A stretch of DNA of 64,000 nucleotides, taken from Streptomyces lincolnensis (GTDB lineage: Bacteria; Actinomycetota; Actinomycetes; Streptomycetales; Streptomycetaceae). A model generated the notes under the pieces. The model had not been told where the DNA came from, did not search any database, and was given only the letters and a program-made list of their open reading frames with translations. Of the stretch, positions 42,915-51,752 are shown piece by piece; the stretch's first letter is position 1, and every line of letters begins with the position of its first letter. The position numbers were made by a program, and so were the translations under genes. The stretch lies in NCBI RefSeq assembly GCF_021173675.1, contig NZ_JAIHON010000011.1, positions 62,001 through 126,000 on the forward strand, in the 5' to 3' direction.

Positions 42915-43784
42915 ATGGCCGGGACGGACGAGGACACCGTCGCCGCCGCGGAGGACGCGCTCTATGTGCTGACGGCGGCGCTGCTGACGCCGGCGAAGTT
43001 CCCGAGCGTGCTGGGCGACGACTATCCGGAGGCCTGCGCGGCACTGGGGCTCGCGCCTCTGGCCGACGGGTACGGCCTGGTGCTCGGCCAGGACGGTGAG
43101 GGTGCCCGCTGGACGGTCGTCGTGGACGACGTCTCCCTGGTCGCCGTCGCCATCGCGTCGTGGGACTGCGGCATGGAGCACGATCTGTCGCCGGACGAGC
43201 GCACGGTGGTCGCCGCCCTGCCCGGCTGGCCTCTCGACGTGGCCGTCGCGGCCCCGGGCGTGCCGGCGCCGCACGACCCCGCCCCGGAGATCGCGGAGTG
43301 CGATCCGCTGACCCCACCGGACACCTCGACGTGGGGCCCGGCCCAGCGGCGGCTGGGGGCCGACGAGATCGCGCTCCAGTGGGCGGTGTGGCGGGAGCAG
43401 ATCGACGACTCGGCGTTCGCGACTCCGTCCGGTGGATCCGCCTCGGGGACAGCCGCCGCCGGCGACTCCACCGGGACCATGGGGCGGGAGGGCGAGCAGG
43501 AGGCGCCCACGAGCGGTCACAGCGGTATCCGACGGGTTCTGGCGGAGGCCCGCGCCTATGTGGACGCGCCGCCGCCGCTCGGCCGGGTCAGGTCGTCCTT
43601 CGCGCCGGGGGACGCACGGACCCTGCGTGCCGACGGTCCCGGTTGGTCACTCGTGGCCAGGACCGACGACATCGCGTTCGTCCTGCTCGACGACGAGCCC
43701 GGCGAGGTCCTGCCGGTGGGCCGGGGGCCGGAGCTTCCGGGCCTGCTGGAGGCACTCGACAAGATGGCCGTACGTCCGCTGTGA
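42915..43784 (+). CDS. Hypothetical protein, 289 residues
   Basis: This soluble protein has no recognised domain. The first 130 residues look folded (ALYVLTAALLTPAKFPSVLG, WTVVVDDVSLVAVAIASWD). A Gly/Ser/Thr-rich linker (165-195) leads to a C-terminal part ending LLDDEPGEVLPVGRGPEL. ATG at 42915 follows GGGGAGG by 5 nt, a convincing start. It shares direction with the two genes before it. The protein is real by codon use, but no role is inferred. Confidence 0.7.
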   Translation: MAGTDEDTVAAAEDALYVLTAALLTPAKFPSVLGDDYPEACAALGLAPLADGYGLVLGQDGEGARWTVVVDDVSLVAVAIASWDCGMEHDLSPDERTVVAALPGWPLDVAVAAPGVPAPHDPAPEIAECDPLTPPDTSTWGPAQRRLGADEIALQWAVWREQIDDSAFATPSGGSASGTAAAGDSTGTMGREGEQEAPTSGHSGIRRVLAEARAYVDAPPPLGRVRSSFAPGDARTLRADGPGWSLVARTDDIAFVLLDDEPGEVLPVGRGPELPGLLEALDKMAVRPL

Positions 43785-43866
43785 CGCCCTGAGGAGCGGC
43801 GCCGCACGCCCCCGCCCGGGAGGGTGTTGCACCTCGCGGGCCGGGGCGTTCCGCCACGGTGGTGCG

Positions 43867-44049
43867 TCAGCGGCCGAGCTCCTTGCGTGTGACACGGCGC
43901 AGCCTGCGCCGCTGCGAGGGGTCGAGCGTGAGGTACGCGGCGGCCGGGACTCCCACGACTATCAGGAGCGCCGCCCACCACGGCAGCCAGATCCACAGGA
44001 GCAGTCCGGCAGCCACACCTCCTGCGGCGATCTTCGCGTTCTTCGACAT
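43867..44049 (-). CDS. Small two-helix membrane protein
   Basis: The 60-residue product has two hydrophobic stretches (KIAAGGVAAGLLLWIWLPWW and ALLIVVGVPAAAYLTL) and a basic C-terminus (SQRRRLRRVTRKELGR). ATG at 44049 follows GAAGGAGG, one of the strongest ribosome sites in the window. No family can be named. It follows the fatty-acid desaturase at 117 bp on the same strand and may be co-transcribed. Confidence 0.75.
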   Translation of the reverse strand: MSKNAKIAAGGVAAGLLLWIWLPWWAALLIVVGVPAAAYLTLDPSQRRRLRRVTRKELGR

Positions 44050-44165
44050 GTGCGTCGCCTCCTTCGCGGCCACTGCCGCTCTCTGTCCAGAAAAACGGGT
44101 CCGCGCCTCCCACGGTTCCGGATCGCGACCCTGAGACACCCCTGAGACATCCCCGAGGTCCGCCC

Positions 44166-45221
44166 CTATCCGGCACGCAGGGGCTCCCCCACCTCGTGCA
44201 TGTGGCCCAGGGCCTGTCGGTAGGAGTCGACGAGCCCGGTCTCCGCGTAGGGGATACCCAGTTCTCGGCAGTGGGAGCGCACCAGCGGACGGGCGAGCCG
44301 CAGATGGGGTCGGGGCATGCTGGGGAACAGGTGGTGCTCGATCTGGTAATTGAGGCCGCCGAGGAACCAGTCGGTCACGGCGCCGCCGCGGATGTTGCGC
44401 GAGGTGAGGACCTGGCGGCGCAGGTGGCCCCAGGGGACGCCGTCCGGATCGGGCATCTCCATGCCCTTGTGGTTGGGCGCGAAGGACAGCCCCAGATGCA
44501 GGCCGAAGAGGGCCTGGTGGAGGGCGGCGAAGGCCAGGGCCTTGCCGGGAGACATGGCTGTGAGCAGGAGCACCGCGTAGCCGGCGACGTGGCCGATCAG
44601 CAGCAGGGCCTCGACGGAGCGCTCCCCTGGCGACTGCCGACGCAGGTCCCGGAAACCGTGGATCTTCAGGGCGATGCCTTCGAGGAGGGTGAGCGGGAAG
44701 AACAGCCATGCCTGGTGACGGGTGAGCCAGCGCCGGAAGCCCGTCCGCGCCTTGGCCTGCTCTCCGGTGAACACGAGCACGTCGGCGGCGACGTCGGGGT
44801 CCTTGTCGATGTGGTTGGGGTTGGCGTGGTGGCGGTTGTGCTTGTGGTTCCACCAGGAGTAGCTCATTCCCAGCAGCAGGTTGCCGTGGACGAGGCCGAT
44901 GAGACGGCCGACCGCCTTGTTGCCGGTGATCTGCGCGTGGCCGGCGTCGTGGCCTATGAAGGCCGTGCGTGCGCCGAACACCGCCAGCACGGGCGCGAGC
45001 AGTAACGTCCACCAGGAGTTGCCGATGAGGACGATTCCCGTGGCGACGGCGGCCAGAGCGAGCGTGTTGAGGGCGATGACGCGCGCGTACCAGCCGTGGC
45101 GGCGCTCCAGGAGGCCCTGACTCCTGACCGCGCGCAGCAGAGGGCTGAACTCGCTGCCGCCGGCCGGTGAGCCGGATGCTCCGCCTGGGCGGACGGCGAG
45201 GGCTGGGGTGGTCTGGGACAT
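44166..45221 (-). CDS. Fatty-acid desaturase (membrane di-iron)
   Basis: The 351-residue membrane protein has the three histidine boxes of FA_desaturase: HDAGH near residue 93, HNRHH near 127 and QIEHHLFPSMP near 289. These bind a di-iron centre that inserts a double bond into an acyl chain (acyl-CoA or lipid-bound) using O2 and a reductant. Hydrophobic hairpins lie between the boxes. It resembles DesA/front-end-type acyl-lipid desaturases. The ferredoxin partner is not in the window. The gene is divergent from the SNF2 helicase. Confidence 0.92.
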   Translation of the reverse strand: MSQTTPALAVRPGGASGSPAGGSEFSPLLRAVRSQGLLERRHGWYARVIALNTLALAAVATGIVLIGNSWWTLLLAPVLAVFGARTAFIGHDAGHAQITGNKAVGRLIGLVHGNLLLGMSYSWWNHKHNRHHANPNHIDKDPDVAADVLVFTGEQAKARTGFRRWLTRHQAWLFFPLTLLEGIALKIHGFRDLRRQSPGERSVEALLLIGHVAGYAVLLLTAMSPGKALAFAALHQALFGLHLGLSFAPNHKGMEMPDPDGVPWGHLRRQVLTSRNIRGGAVTDWFLGGLNYQIEHHLFPSMPRPHLRLARPLVRSHCRELGIPYAETGLVDSYRQALGHMHEVGEPLRAG

Positions 45222-45470
45222 GTCCGGGCTCCGGCTCTCTCAGGAAAATGCGCTGACCTGAGGAAACGTACGGACCGGTGACCTGCCGCGACCATGAGGG
45301 CACCCCCCGTGTGCGGGCTGGGGCCAGCACCGTGCGACAGGGGGGTTGACGACACCCCACCCGCGCCATGACGCGGATCACATCCCAGCCATGCCGAACG
45401 TGCCGCCGGACTGCTGTACCCTCGGCGACTCCGTCCCACAGTAGTCAAACTTGAGGAGTAGGGCATCCCT

Positions 45471-48356
45471 GTGCAGAGGATTCCCCCGGCAACGCCGGAC
45501 GAGCTCTCCGAACTCGCCGCATGCTGTGCCGTGTTCGTGCCCGGCGATCCGGCCCGGACCGGCACCGTCGCCTTCTGGCGGCCCGACGGCGACCCGCCGC
45601 CCGCTGTCGCGGCCGGGACGGGTGCGGAGCTGACCGTCGTCGTGCCCGGCGACGACGGAGCCGACCGGGTGAGCGTGCCCGCCGTCCTGGTACCCGCGCG
45701 CGCCGCCCTGCCGATCCTCACGCGCACGCGTGCCCTCGATCACGCGGACCGCAGCACGGCCTTCTGGGGTGCCGCGGCCGTGCTGGCGCTGCACTTCGTC
45801 GCCCGCGGGCTGCTGCTGCCCGGCCTGTCCGCGCAGGACCACGACGCCTGGCGGGTGGGTCCCCTCGGGCCGGAGGACGTCGAGGCCCTGCGGCGACTGG
45901 CCGCGGCGATGCCTCCCGAGGCGCACGCCGTGCCCCTGGACGGCGCCGGGCCGCCGCGGCTGCGCGAGCCGGAGGAGCTGCTGCGCGCCTTCCTGGACGC
46001 GGTGGCCGACGCCCTGCCCCGGTCCCCCGCCGCCCCGTTGGCGACGGGCGGCCCCGCCTACGCGGCCCCGGAACCACGTCGGCTGCCCGAGCAGCGCGCC
46101 TGGGCGGCCGACGTCGCCGCCGGTCACGACGTGGGCGTACGGCTCTCGCTGCGGGTCGAGGTGACGGGCCTGCCCGACGAGGCGGAGGAGGCGGCGGAAG
46201 AGGCACCCGACGCCCCGGCGCTCGCGTTCCGGGCGGTGCTCCAGGTGCACAGCGTGAGCGATCCGACGCTCGTCGCGGACGCCGCCGAGGTGTGGCGGGG
46301 CTCCGTGGCCGCGAGCGGGGGCTTCGGCCCACGCGCGCGGATGGACGCCCTGCTCGCGCTGCGCCGCGCCGCCCGCGCCTGGCCACCGCTCGCGCCGCTG
46401 CTGTCGGCGGCCGTGCCCGATGCCGTCGACCTGGCCGACGAGGAGGTCACCGACCTGCTCGGAGAAGGCGGCCGGGCCCTGTCGGGGGCCGCGGTGGCGG
46501 TGCACTGGCCCAAGGAGCTGGCCCGCGAACTGACCACCCGCGCGGTGGTCGGTCCCCCCGACGAGAAGGCGAGGCCCGACAGCGTCTCCTCGGACACGCC
46601 GTCGTTCCTGTCCGTCGACGCGCTCATCGCCTTCGACTGGCGGTTCGCCCTGGGCGACCGGCACCTCACCCGCGGGGAACTGGACCGTCTCGCCGAGGCC
46701 GACCGTCCCGTCGTACGGCTGCGCGACCAGTGGGTCCTGGTCGATCCCCACGAGGTGCGCCGGGCCCGCGCCCGGCAGGACCGCAAGGTGACCCCCATCG
46801 ACGCGCTGAGCGCCGCGCTGACGGGCTCGACGGAGGTCGACGGCGGCCGGGTCGAGGTGGAGCCCACGGGCTGGCTGGCGGCCCTGCGGGAGCGTCTTGA
46901 GGACCCCGAGGCGCAGGAGCCGGTCGGTCAGCCGGCCGCTCTCGACGCCACGCTGCGGGACTACCAGCGGCGCGGACTGAGCTGGCTGGTCCGGACGACG
47001 TCCCTGGGTCTGGGCTGCTGTCTGGCCGACGACATGGGCCTGGGCAAGACGATCACCCTGATCGCGCTGCATCTGCACCGGCAGACCGAGGCCGCGTCCG
47101 CCGGTCCCACCCTCGTGGTGTGTCCCACGTCCCTGATGGGCAACTGGCAGCGCGAGATCGAGAAATTCGCGCCCGGCACGCCGGTGCGCCGCTTCCACGG
47201 GGCGCGGCGCGGCCTGGACGCCCTGGCCGACGGGGAGTTCGTGCTCACCACGTACGGCACGATGCGCCTGGACGCGGCCCGGCTCGCCGGGGTGCCGTGG
47301 GGCATGGTCGTGGCGGACGAGGCCCAGCACGTGAAGAACCCGTACTCGGCGACCGCCCGAGAGCTGCGTTCCATCGGCGCACGCGCACGCGTGGCGCTCA
47401 CCGGCACGCCGGTGGAGAACAACCTGTCGGAACTGTGGGCGATCCTCGACTGGACGACCCCGGGACTGCTGGGACGGCTCGGCACCTTCCGCACGCGGTA
47501 CGCGCAGGCCGTCGAGAGCGGGCAGGACCCGGCCGCCGCCGAACGGCTCGCCCGGCTCGTGCGCCCCTTCCTGCTGCGCCGCCGCAAGTCGGATCCGGGG
47601 ATCGCCCCGGAGCTGCCGCCGAAGACCGAGACCGACCGCGCCGTCTCGCTCACCCCCGAACAGGCGGGGCTGTACGAGGCGGTGGTGCGCGAGACGCTCG
47701 CGGAGATCTCCGGCGCGGACACCATGGCCCGCCGCGGACTGATCGTGAAGCTGCTGACGGGGCTGAAGCAGATCTGCAACCACCCGGCGCAGTTCCTCAA
47801 GGAGGACCGGCCGACCATCACCGGGCGCTCGGGGAAGCTGGAGCTCCTGGACGAACTCCTCGACACCATCCTCGCCGAGGGCGCGGGCGTCCTGGTCTTC
47901 ACGCAGTACGTGGCGATGGCCCGCCTGATCGAGCGGCACCTGTCGGCCCGTGGCGTGGCCTCGCAGTTCCTGCACGGCGGGACGCCGGTGCCGCGGCGGG
48001 AGGCGATGGTGCGACGGTTCCAGGACGGTGAGGTGCCGGTCTTCCTGCTGTCGTTGAAGGCCGCGGGCACGGGGCTGAACCTCACCCGGGCCGAACATGT
48101 CGTGCACTACGACCGCTGGTGGAACCCGGCCGTCGAGGCACAGGCCACGGACCGCGCGTACCGCATCGGCCAGACCCGGCCCGTGCAGGTGCACCGGCTG
48201 ATCGCCGAGGGGACCATCGAGGACCGCATCGCCGCCATGCTCGACCGCAAGAGGGAGCTGGCGGACGCCGTCCTGGGCGCGGGCGAGGCGGCGTTCACGG
48301 AACTGACGGACGCGGAGCTGGCCGATCTGGTCGCGCTGCGAGGGGGAGAGCGATGA
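45471..48356 (+). CDS. SNF2-family helicase (HepA-like) with SNF2-associated N-domain
   Basis: The 961-residue protein carries a long N-terminal part, including an SNF2-helicase-associated region (LIAFDWRFALGDRHLTRGEL), then the Snf2 core: QRRGLSWLV, Walker A MGLGKT (about residue 523), DEAQ, ALTGTPVENN, and the C-terminal core VFTQYVAM, LSLKAAGTGLNL and DRAYRIGQTRPV. Such proteins move along double-stranded DNA or remodel nucleoprotein; the bacterial role is probably in repair or transcription recycling. GTG at 45471 lies 12 nt from GGAG. It is coupled by an ATGA overlap to the SWIM gene, as in the YwqA-YwqB pair. Confidence 0.92.
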   Translation: MQRIPPATPDELSELAACCAVFVPGDPARTGTVAFWRPDGDPPPAVAAGTGAELTVVVPGDDGADRVSVPAVLVPARAALPILTRTRALDHADRSTAFWGAAAVLALHFVARGLLLPGLSAQDHDAWRVGPLGPEDVEALRRLAAAMPPEAHAVPLDGAGPPRLREPEELLRAFLDAVADALPRSPAAPLATGGPAYAAPEPRRLPEQRAWAADVAAGHDVGVRLSLRVEVTGLPDEAEEAAEEAPDAPALAFRAVLQVHSVSDPTLVADAAEVWRGSVAASGGFGPRARMDALLALRRAARAWPPLAPLLSAAVPDAVDLADEEVTDLLGEGGRALSGAAVAVHWPKELARELTTRAVVGPPDEKARPDSVSSDTPSFLSVDALIAFDWRFALGDRHLTRGELDRLAEADRPVVRLRDQWVLVDPHEVRRARARQDRKVTPIDALSAALTGSTEVDGGRVEVEPTGWLAALRERLEDPEAQEPVGQPAALDATLRDYQRRGLSWLVRTTSLGLGCCLADDMGLGKTITLIALHLHRQTEAASAGPTLVVCPTSLMGNWQREIEKFAPGTPVRRFHGARRGLDALADGEFVLTTYGTMRLDAARLAGVPWGMVVADEAQHVKNPYSATARELRSIGARARVALTGTPVENNLSELWAILDWTTPGLLGRLGTFRTRYAQAVESGQDPAAAERLARLVRPFLLRRRKSDPGIAPELPPKTETDRAVSLTPEQAGLYEAVVRETLAEISGADTMARRGLIVKLLTGLKQICNHPAQFLKEDRPTITGRSGKLELLDELLDTILAEGAGVLVFTQYVAMARLIERHLSARGVASQFLHGGTPVPRREAMVRRFQDGEVPVFLLSLKAAGTGLNLTRAEHVVHYDRWWNPAVEAQATDRAYRIGQTRPVQVHRLIAEGTIEDRIAAMLDRKRELADAVLGAGEAAFTELTDAELADLVALRGGER

Positions 48357-49618
48357 ACGAGTACACGGATACAGAAGCAGAACGGACGTTCGCCGCGTTG
48401 CCGCCCGCGCAGGGGCGGGCCTTCGCGCAGACGTGGTGGGGCCGGGCCTGGCTGAAGGCGCTGGAGGACACGGCGCTGGACTCGGTGCAGGTTAAGGCGG
48501 GCCGCAGGCTCGCGCGCGCGGGAGCGGTCGGCGCGGTGTCGGTGCGGCCGGGGCGGATCACCGCCGTGGTCCAGGACCATGACGGCGCGGCGCACCGGGC
48601 CGATGTGCTGCTCGCGGAGCTGTCCGACGAGCAGTGGGACCGCTTCCTCGGCATGGCGGTGGAGCGGTCCGGGCATGTCGCGGCGCTGCTGGACCGCGAC
48701 ATGCCGCCGCACCTGGTCGAGGACGCGGCGGCGGCCGGCATCGACCTGCTGCCGGGCATGGGCGAACTGGAGCCGGAGTGCGACTGCGGCACCTGGGACC
48801 ACTGCGGGCACACGGTCGCCCTGTGCCATCAGGTGGCGCGGCTGCTGGACCAGGATCCCTTCGTCCTGCTGCTGATGCGGGGACGCGCCGAGCGTCCCCT
48901 GCTGGACGCCCTCCAGGAGCGCAGCGCCACGCCCGACCCGTCGACGGCCGGGCCGGCGGGCGTGGACGCGGCCGAGGCCTACGCGGCCGGCGGCATCCTG
49001 CCTCCGCTGCCCGCCCTCGCCGGGCTGCCCGAAAGGCCGGGCGTACCGCCGTCCCTGGACACCGAGGCCTCGCCCGCACCCGGTGTCGACCCGGCCGCGC
49101 TGGAGTTCCTGGCCGCGCGGACCGCCGTGGAGGCTCGCCGGCTGCTCGCCGACGCGCTGCGGGCCGAAACGGCGCCGGAAACGGGGTTGACGGTGGCCCA
49201 GGATGCCGTCCGCCTGGCAGCCGGCGACCCCGAGGAGGCCGTGACCGTCCGGCTCGCCGACGGCTCCGGACGCGGCCGGGACCAACTCGCCCTGGCCGTG
49301 CGTGCGTGGCGGCTCGGCGGAGTAGCTGCGCTGGCGGTGTGCGAGGAGGAGTGGGGCGTCGAGGGCGAAACGCTCGCACGCGCGCGTGCCGCTCTGGACG
49401 CGGCCTGGGAGGAGGACGAACGGCCCGTCCTGCGGGCGACCGGCAACCGGTGGACGGTGGTCGGCGCGCCCGGCCAGCTCCGCCTGGGCCGCGACGGCCG
49501 CTGGTGGCCGTACCGGAAGGAACAGGGGCACTGGGTCCCGGCGGGCGGGGCGGCCCAGGATCCCGCGACCGCGCTCGCCTGTGTGGAGACCGCCGCCGGG
49601 CACGACGAGGGCGTCTGA
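48353..49618 (+). CDS. SWIM zinc-finger protein
   Basis: The 421-residue protein has an N-terminal block typical of YwqB relatives (AQTWWGRAWLKALED, SVQVKAGRRLARAGAV) and a SWIM motif ECDCGTWDHCGH (Cys-x-Cys, then Cys-x-His) near residues 143-154 that binds zinc and DNA or protein. The C-terminal half is Ala/Glu-rich. The ATG overlaps the helicase stop codon, so the two proteins are very likely partners in one complex. Confidence 0.9.
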   Translation: MNEYTDTEAERTFAALPPAQGRAFAQTWWGRAWLKALEDTALDSVQVKAGRRLARAGAVGAVSVRPGRITAVVQDHDGAAHRADVLLAELSDEQWDRFLGMAVERSGHVAALLDRDMPPHLVEDAAAAGIDLLPGMGELEPECDCGTWDHCGHTVALCHQVARLLDQDPFVLLLMRGRAERPLLDALQERSATPDPSTAGPAGVDAAEAYAAGGILPPLPALAGLPERPGVPPSLDTEASPAPGVDPAALEFLAARTAVEARRLLADALRAETAPETGLTVAQDAVRLAAGDPEEAVTVRLADGSGRGRDQLALAVRAWRLGGVAALAVCEEEWGVEGETLARARAALDAAWEEDERPVLRATGNRWTVVGAPGQLRLGRDGRWWPYRKEQGHWVPAGGAAQDPATALACVETAAGHDEGV

Positions 49619-49754
49619 ACCGACGAGTTCCGCTGAACCGGCGAGTTGTGCTCGCCGAGCGGTCGACGCCCCGCGTTCACCCGGCGGTCGTACGGCGTTT
49701 CGCGCGGGGCCCAAATCTGGCCGCTGTCACCGAACTTGCCCCTCAGGAGGCCCG

Positions 49755-51095
49755 ATGTCCCCGTATGCCACCGGTCGACGCCCCGCCGGACGCGTCGCCG
49801 CGGCGGGCGTGCCCCTCGCCCTGATCGCCGCCTTGATCGCGGCGGGCCCCGCCGAGGCCGCGCCCGCCGGGAAGGCGCACGTCGTGCGGACGGCGACGCT
49901 CGGCGACATCCCTCTGGGCGCGTTCAGCAACGCGCTGCTGCCCGGCACGGTGGGCGACGACCGGGGCGTGGACCTCGGCGGCATCGGCAGCGATATCTAC
50001 CCGGCGGGCCGCAAGGGCGAGTTCTGGACGGTGACCGACCGCGGCCCAAACGGCCAGATCAAGGTGGACGGCACCAAGCGCCGCACGTTCCCGGTGCCGG
50101 GCTTCGACCCGGCGATCGTGAGGATCCGAGTGTCCGGCGACACGGTGAGGGTGCTGGACGCGATTCCGGTCACCACGGCCTCCGGCACGGCGGTCACCGG
50201 CCTGTCGAACCAGGCGGGGCGTGACGAGGCGCCTTACGACTACAACGCGACGGCCTCGGTGGCGTACAACCCGAACGGGCTGGACACCGAGGGCATCGTG
50301 CGCGCCGGGGACGGGAGTTTCTGGCTCGTCGACGAGTACGGCCCCAGCCTGGTCCACGTCTCCGCGCGCGGGAGGGTCCTCACGCGGTACGTGCCCGAGG
50401 GACTCGATCTCACCGGTACCGACTACCCGGTGGTGGAGGCCCTGCCGTCCGTCTACCTGCATCGGAAGATCAACCGCGGTTTCGAGGGGCTCGCCCAGCT
50501 GCCGGGCGGCGATCTGGTGATCGCTCTGCAGAGCCCGCTGTCGGTGCCGGACACGGGCTCCGGCGAGGCCTCCCGGACCACGCGGCTGCTGCGTTTCTCG
50601 CCGAAGAAGAAGGCGGTCACCGCGGAGTACGCGTACCGCTTCGACCCGGTGGACGTGGTGGATCCGGGCGAGGACGACACCTCCGAGCTCAAGATCTCCT
50701 CCGTGGTCGCCGTGGGCGGTGACCGGCTGCTGGTCGAGGAGCGCACCGACAAGGCGGCACGGCTTCAGCTCGTGCGGCTGGAGAGGACCGCGGACATCCT
50801 CGGCAGCCGCTGGGACGACGACACGACGTCGCCGTCGCTGGAGCAGCTCGAGGACCCGGCGGCCTCGGGCGTCCCGATGCTCGGCAAGCGGCTCGTCGTC
50901 GACCTGGGGACGGTCGCCGGGGTGCCCGGGAAGATCGAGGGTGTCGCGCGCGTGGACCATGACACGCTCGCTGTGATCAACGACAACGACTTCGGGATGA
51001 CGGACGGCGCGGGCGCGTTCGACGCCCGGGGCCGGCTGGTCGACAGCGGGGTGGAGACGACGGTGACGTACGTGCGGCTGCCGCACGGCATCTGA
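49755..51095 (+). CDS. Secreted phytase-like esterase protein
   Basis: The 446-residue protein has a Sec signal (ending AGPAEAAPA, about residue 36) and a beta-propeller resembling the 'esterase-like activity of phytase' family (PF13449). Clear segments are IYPAGRKGEFWTVTDRGPNG, DTEGIVRAGDGSFWLVDEYGPS, NRGFEGLAQLPGGDL and EGVARVDHDTLAVINDNDFG. It is probably extracellular and may hydrolyse phosphate or other esters; activity is unproven. ATG at 49755 follows AGGAGG. Confidence 0.85.
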   Translation: MSPYATGRRPAGRVAAAGVPLALIAALIAAGPAEAAPAGKAHVVRTATLGDIPLGAFSNALLPGTVGDDRGVDLGGIGSDIYPAGRKGEFWTVTDRGPNGQIKVDGTKRRTFPVPGFDPAIVRIRVSGDTVRVLDAIPVTTASGTAVTGLSNQAGRDEAPYDYNATASVAYNPNGLDTEGIVRAGDGSFWLVDEYGPSLVHVSARGRVLTRYVPEGLDLTGTDYPVVEALPSVYLHRKINRGFEGLAQLPGGDLVIALQSPLSVPDTGSGEASRTTRLLRFSPKKKAVTAEYAYRFDPVDVVDPGEDDTSELKISSVVAVGGDRLLVEERTDKAARLQLVRLERTADILGSRWDDDTTSPSLEQLEDPAASGVPMLGKRLVVDLGTVAGVPGKIEGVARVDHDTLAVINDNDFGMTDGAGAFDARGRLVDSGVETTVTYVRLPHGI

Positions 51096-51134
51096 CCCCG
51101 GCGCGCGGCCGGCGGGCGTGCGGCGGACGGGACC

Positions 51135-51587
51135 CTACGGGAACACTTCCTCCGGCAGCGACGGGATCAGGGATTCGAGATCGCTGGGCAGGTCGCTGGG
51201 GAAGCCGCTCGGCAGCTCCGTGGGGAACTGCGAGGGCAGCTCACTGGGGAGTTCGGTCGGGAGACTGAACGACGGCCTGGGAGAGCCGCTGGTGCTCTCC
51301 GGGGCCGGCTTGTCGTCCTTGGAGTCCTCGCTGCCCGACGACATCAGGACCACGGCGCCGATCGCCACCGCGGCCACGATCAGGGCCAGCACGGCGAAGA
51401 GCGGGCTCCGGCGCCTTCTGGGACCGTCGGGGCCCGGATCACCCACGGGGCCCATCGGCCGGGTCGGCGGGGTGCCGCCGTAGGAGGTGCGTCCGTGATC
51501 GTCGGGAGGCGGTCCGAAACCGCCGCCCTGAGGCGGCGTGTCACCCGGTGGGCCGGGCGGCTGAGGGGGTACCGGCGGGATGCCCAT
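51135..51587 (-). CDS. Pro-rich single-pass membrane protein
   Basis: The 150-residue protein has a cytoplasmic Pro/Gly-rich N-terminus, a basic stop (PRRRR), one TM helix (LFAVLALIVAAVAIGAVVL) and an exported tail of repeats such as PTELPSELPSQFP and FPSDLPSDL. The repeat suggests a rigid wall-spanning stalk. No homology to a known function is recognised. The gene is isolated, on the minus strand, and a large inverted repeat lies just upstream. Confidence 0.7.
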   Translation of the reverse strand: MGIPPVPPQPPGPPGDTPPQGGGFGPPPDDHGRTSYGGTPPTRPMGPVGDPGPDGPRRRRSPLFAVLALIVAAVAIGAVVLMSSGSEDSKDDKPAPESTSGSPRPSFSLPTELPSELPSQFPTELPSGFPSDLPSDLESLIPSLPEEVFP

Positions 51588-51618
51588 ACCGTCCAGAGTC
51601 GCCTCGAAGCGGTCATGC

Positions 51619-51696
51619 CGCGACCCCCGTACGGGAGTTGATACGGGCTCATGCCGTGGACCGCATGATTCCGGAACATTCCGTACGGGGGTCGCG
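51619..51696. repeat. 78-bp nested inverted repeat
   Basis: CGCGACCCCCGTACGG (51619-51634) is exactly complementary to CCGTACGGGGGTCGCG (51681-51696), a 16-bp stem enclosing 46 nt. Inside, CATGC...GCATG forms a second small stem. It lies between the xylA 3' end and the Pro-rich membrane protein. It could terminate xylA or regulate the next gene. Confidence 0.8.
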
Positions 51697-51752
51697 AAGC
51701 GCGATCACTCACGAACCGAGCGCACCGAGCAAACCGAGTACACGCGCGCGTG

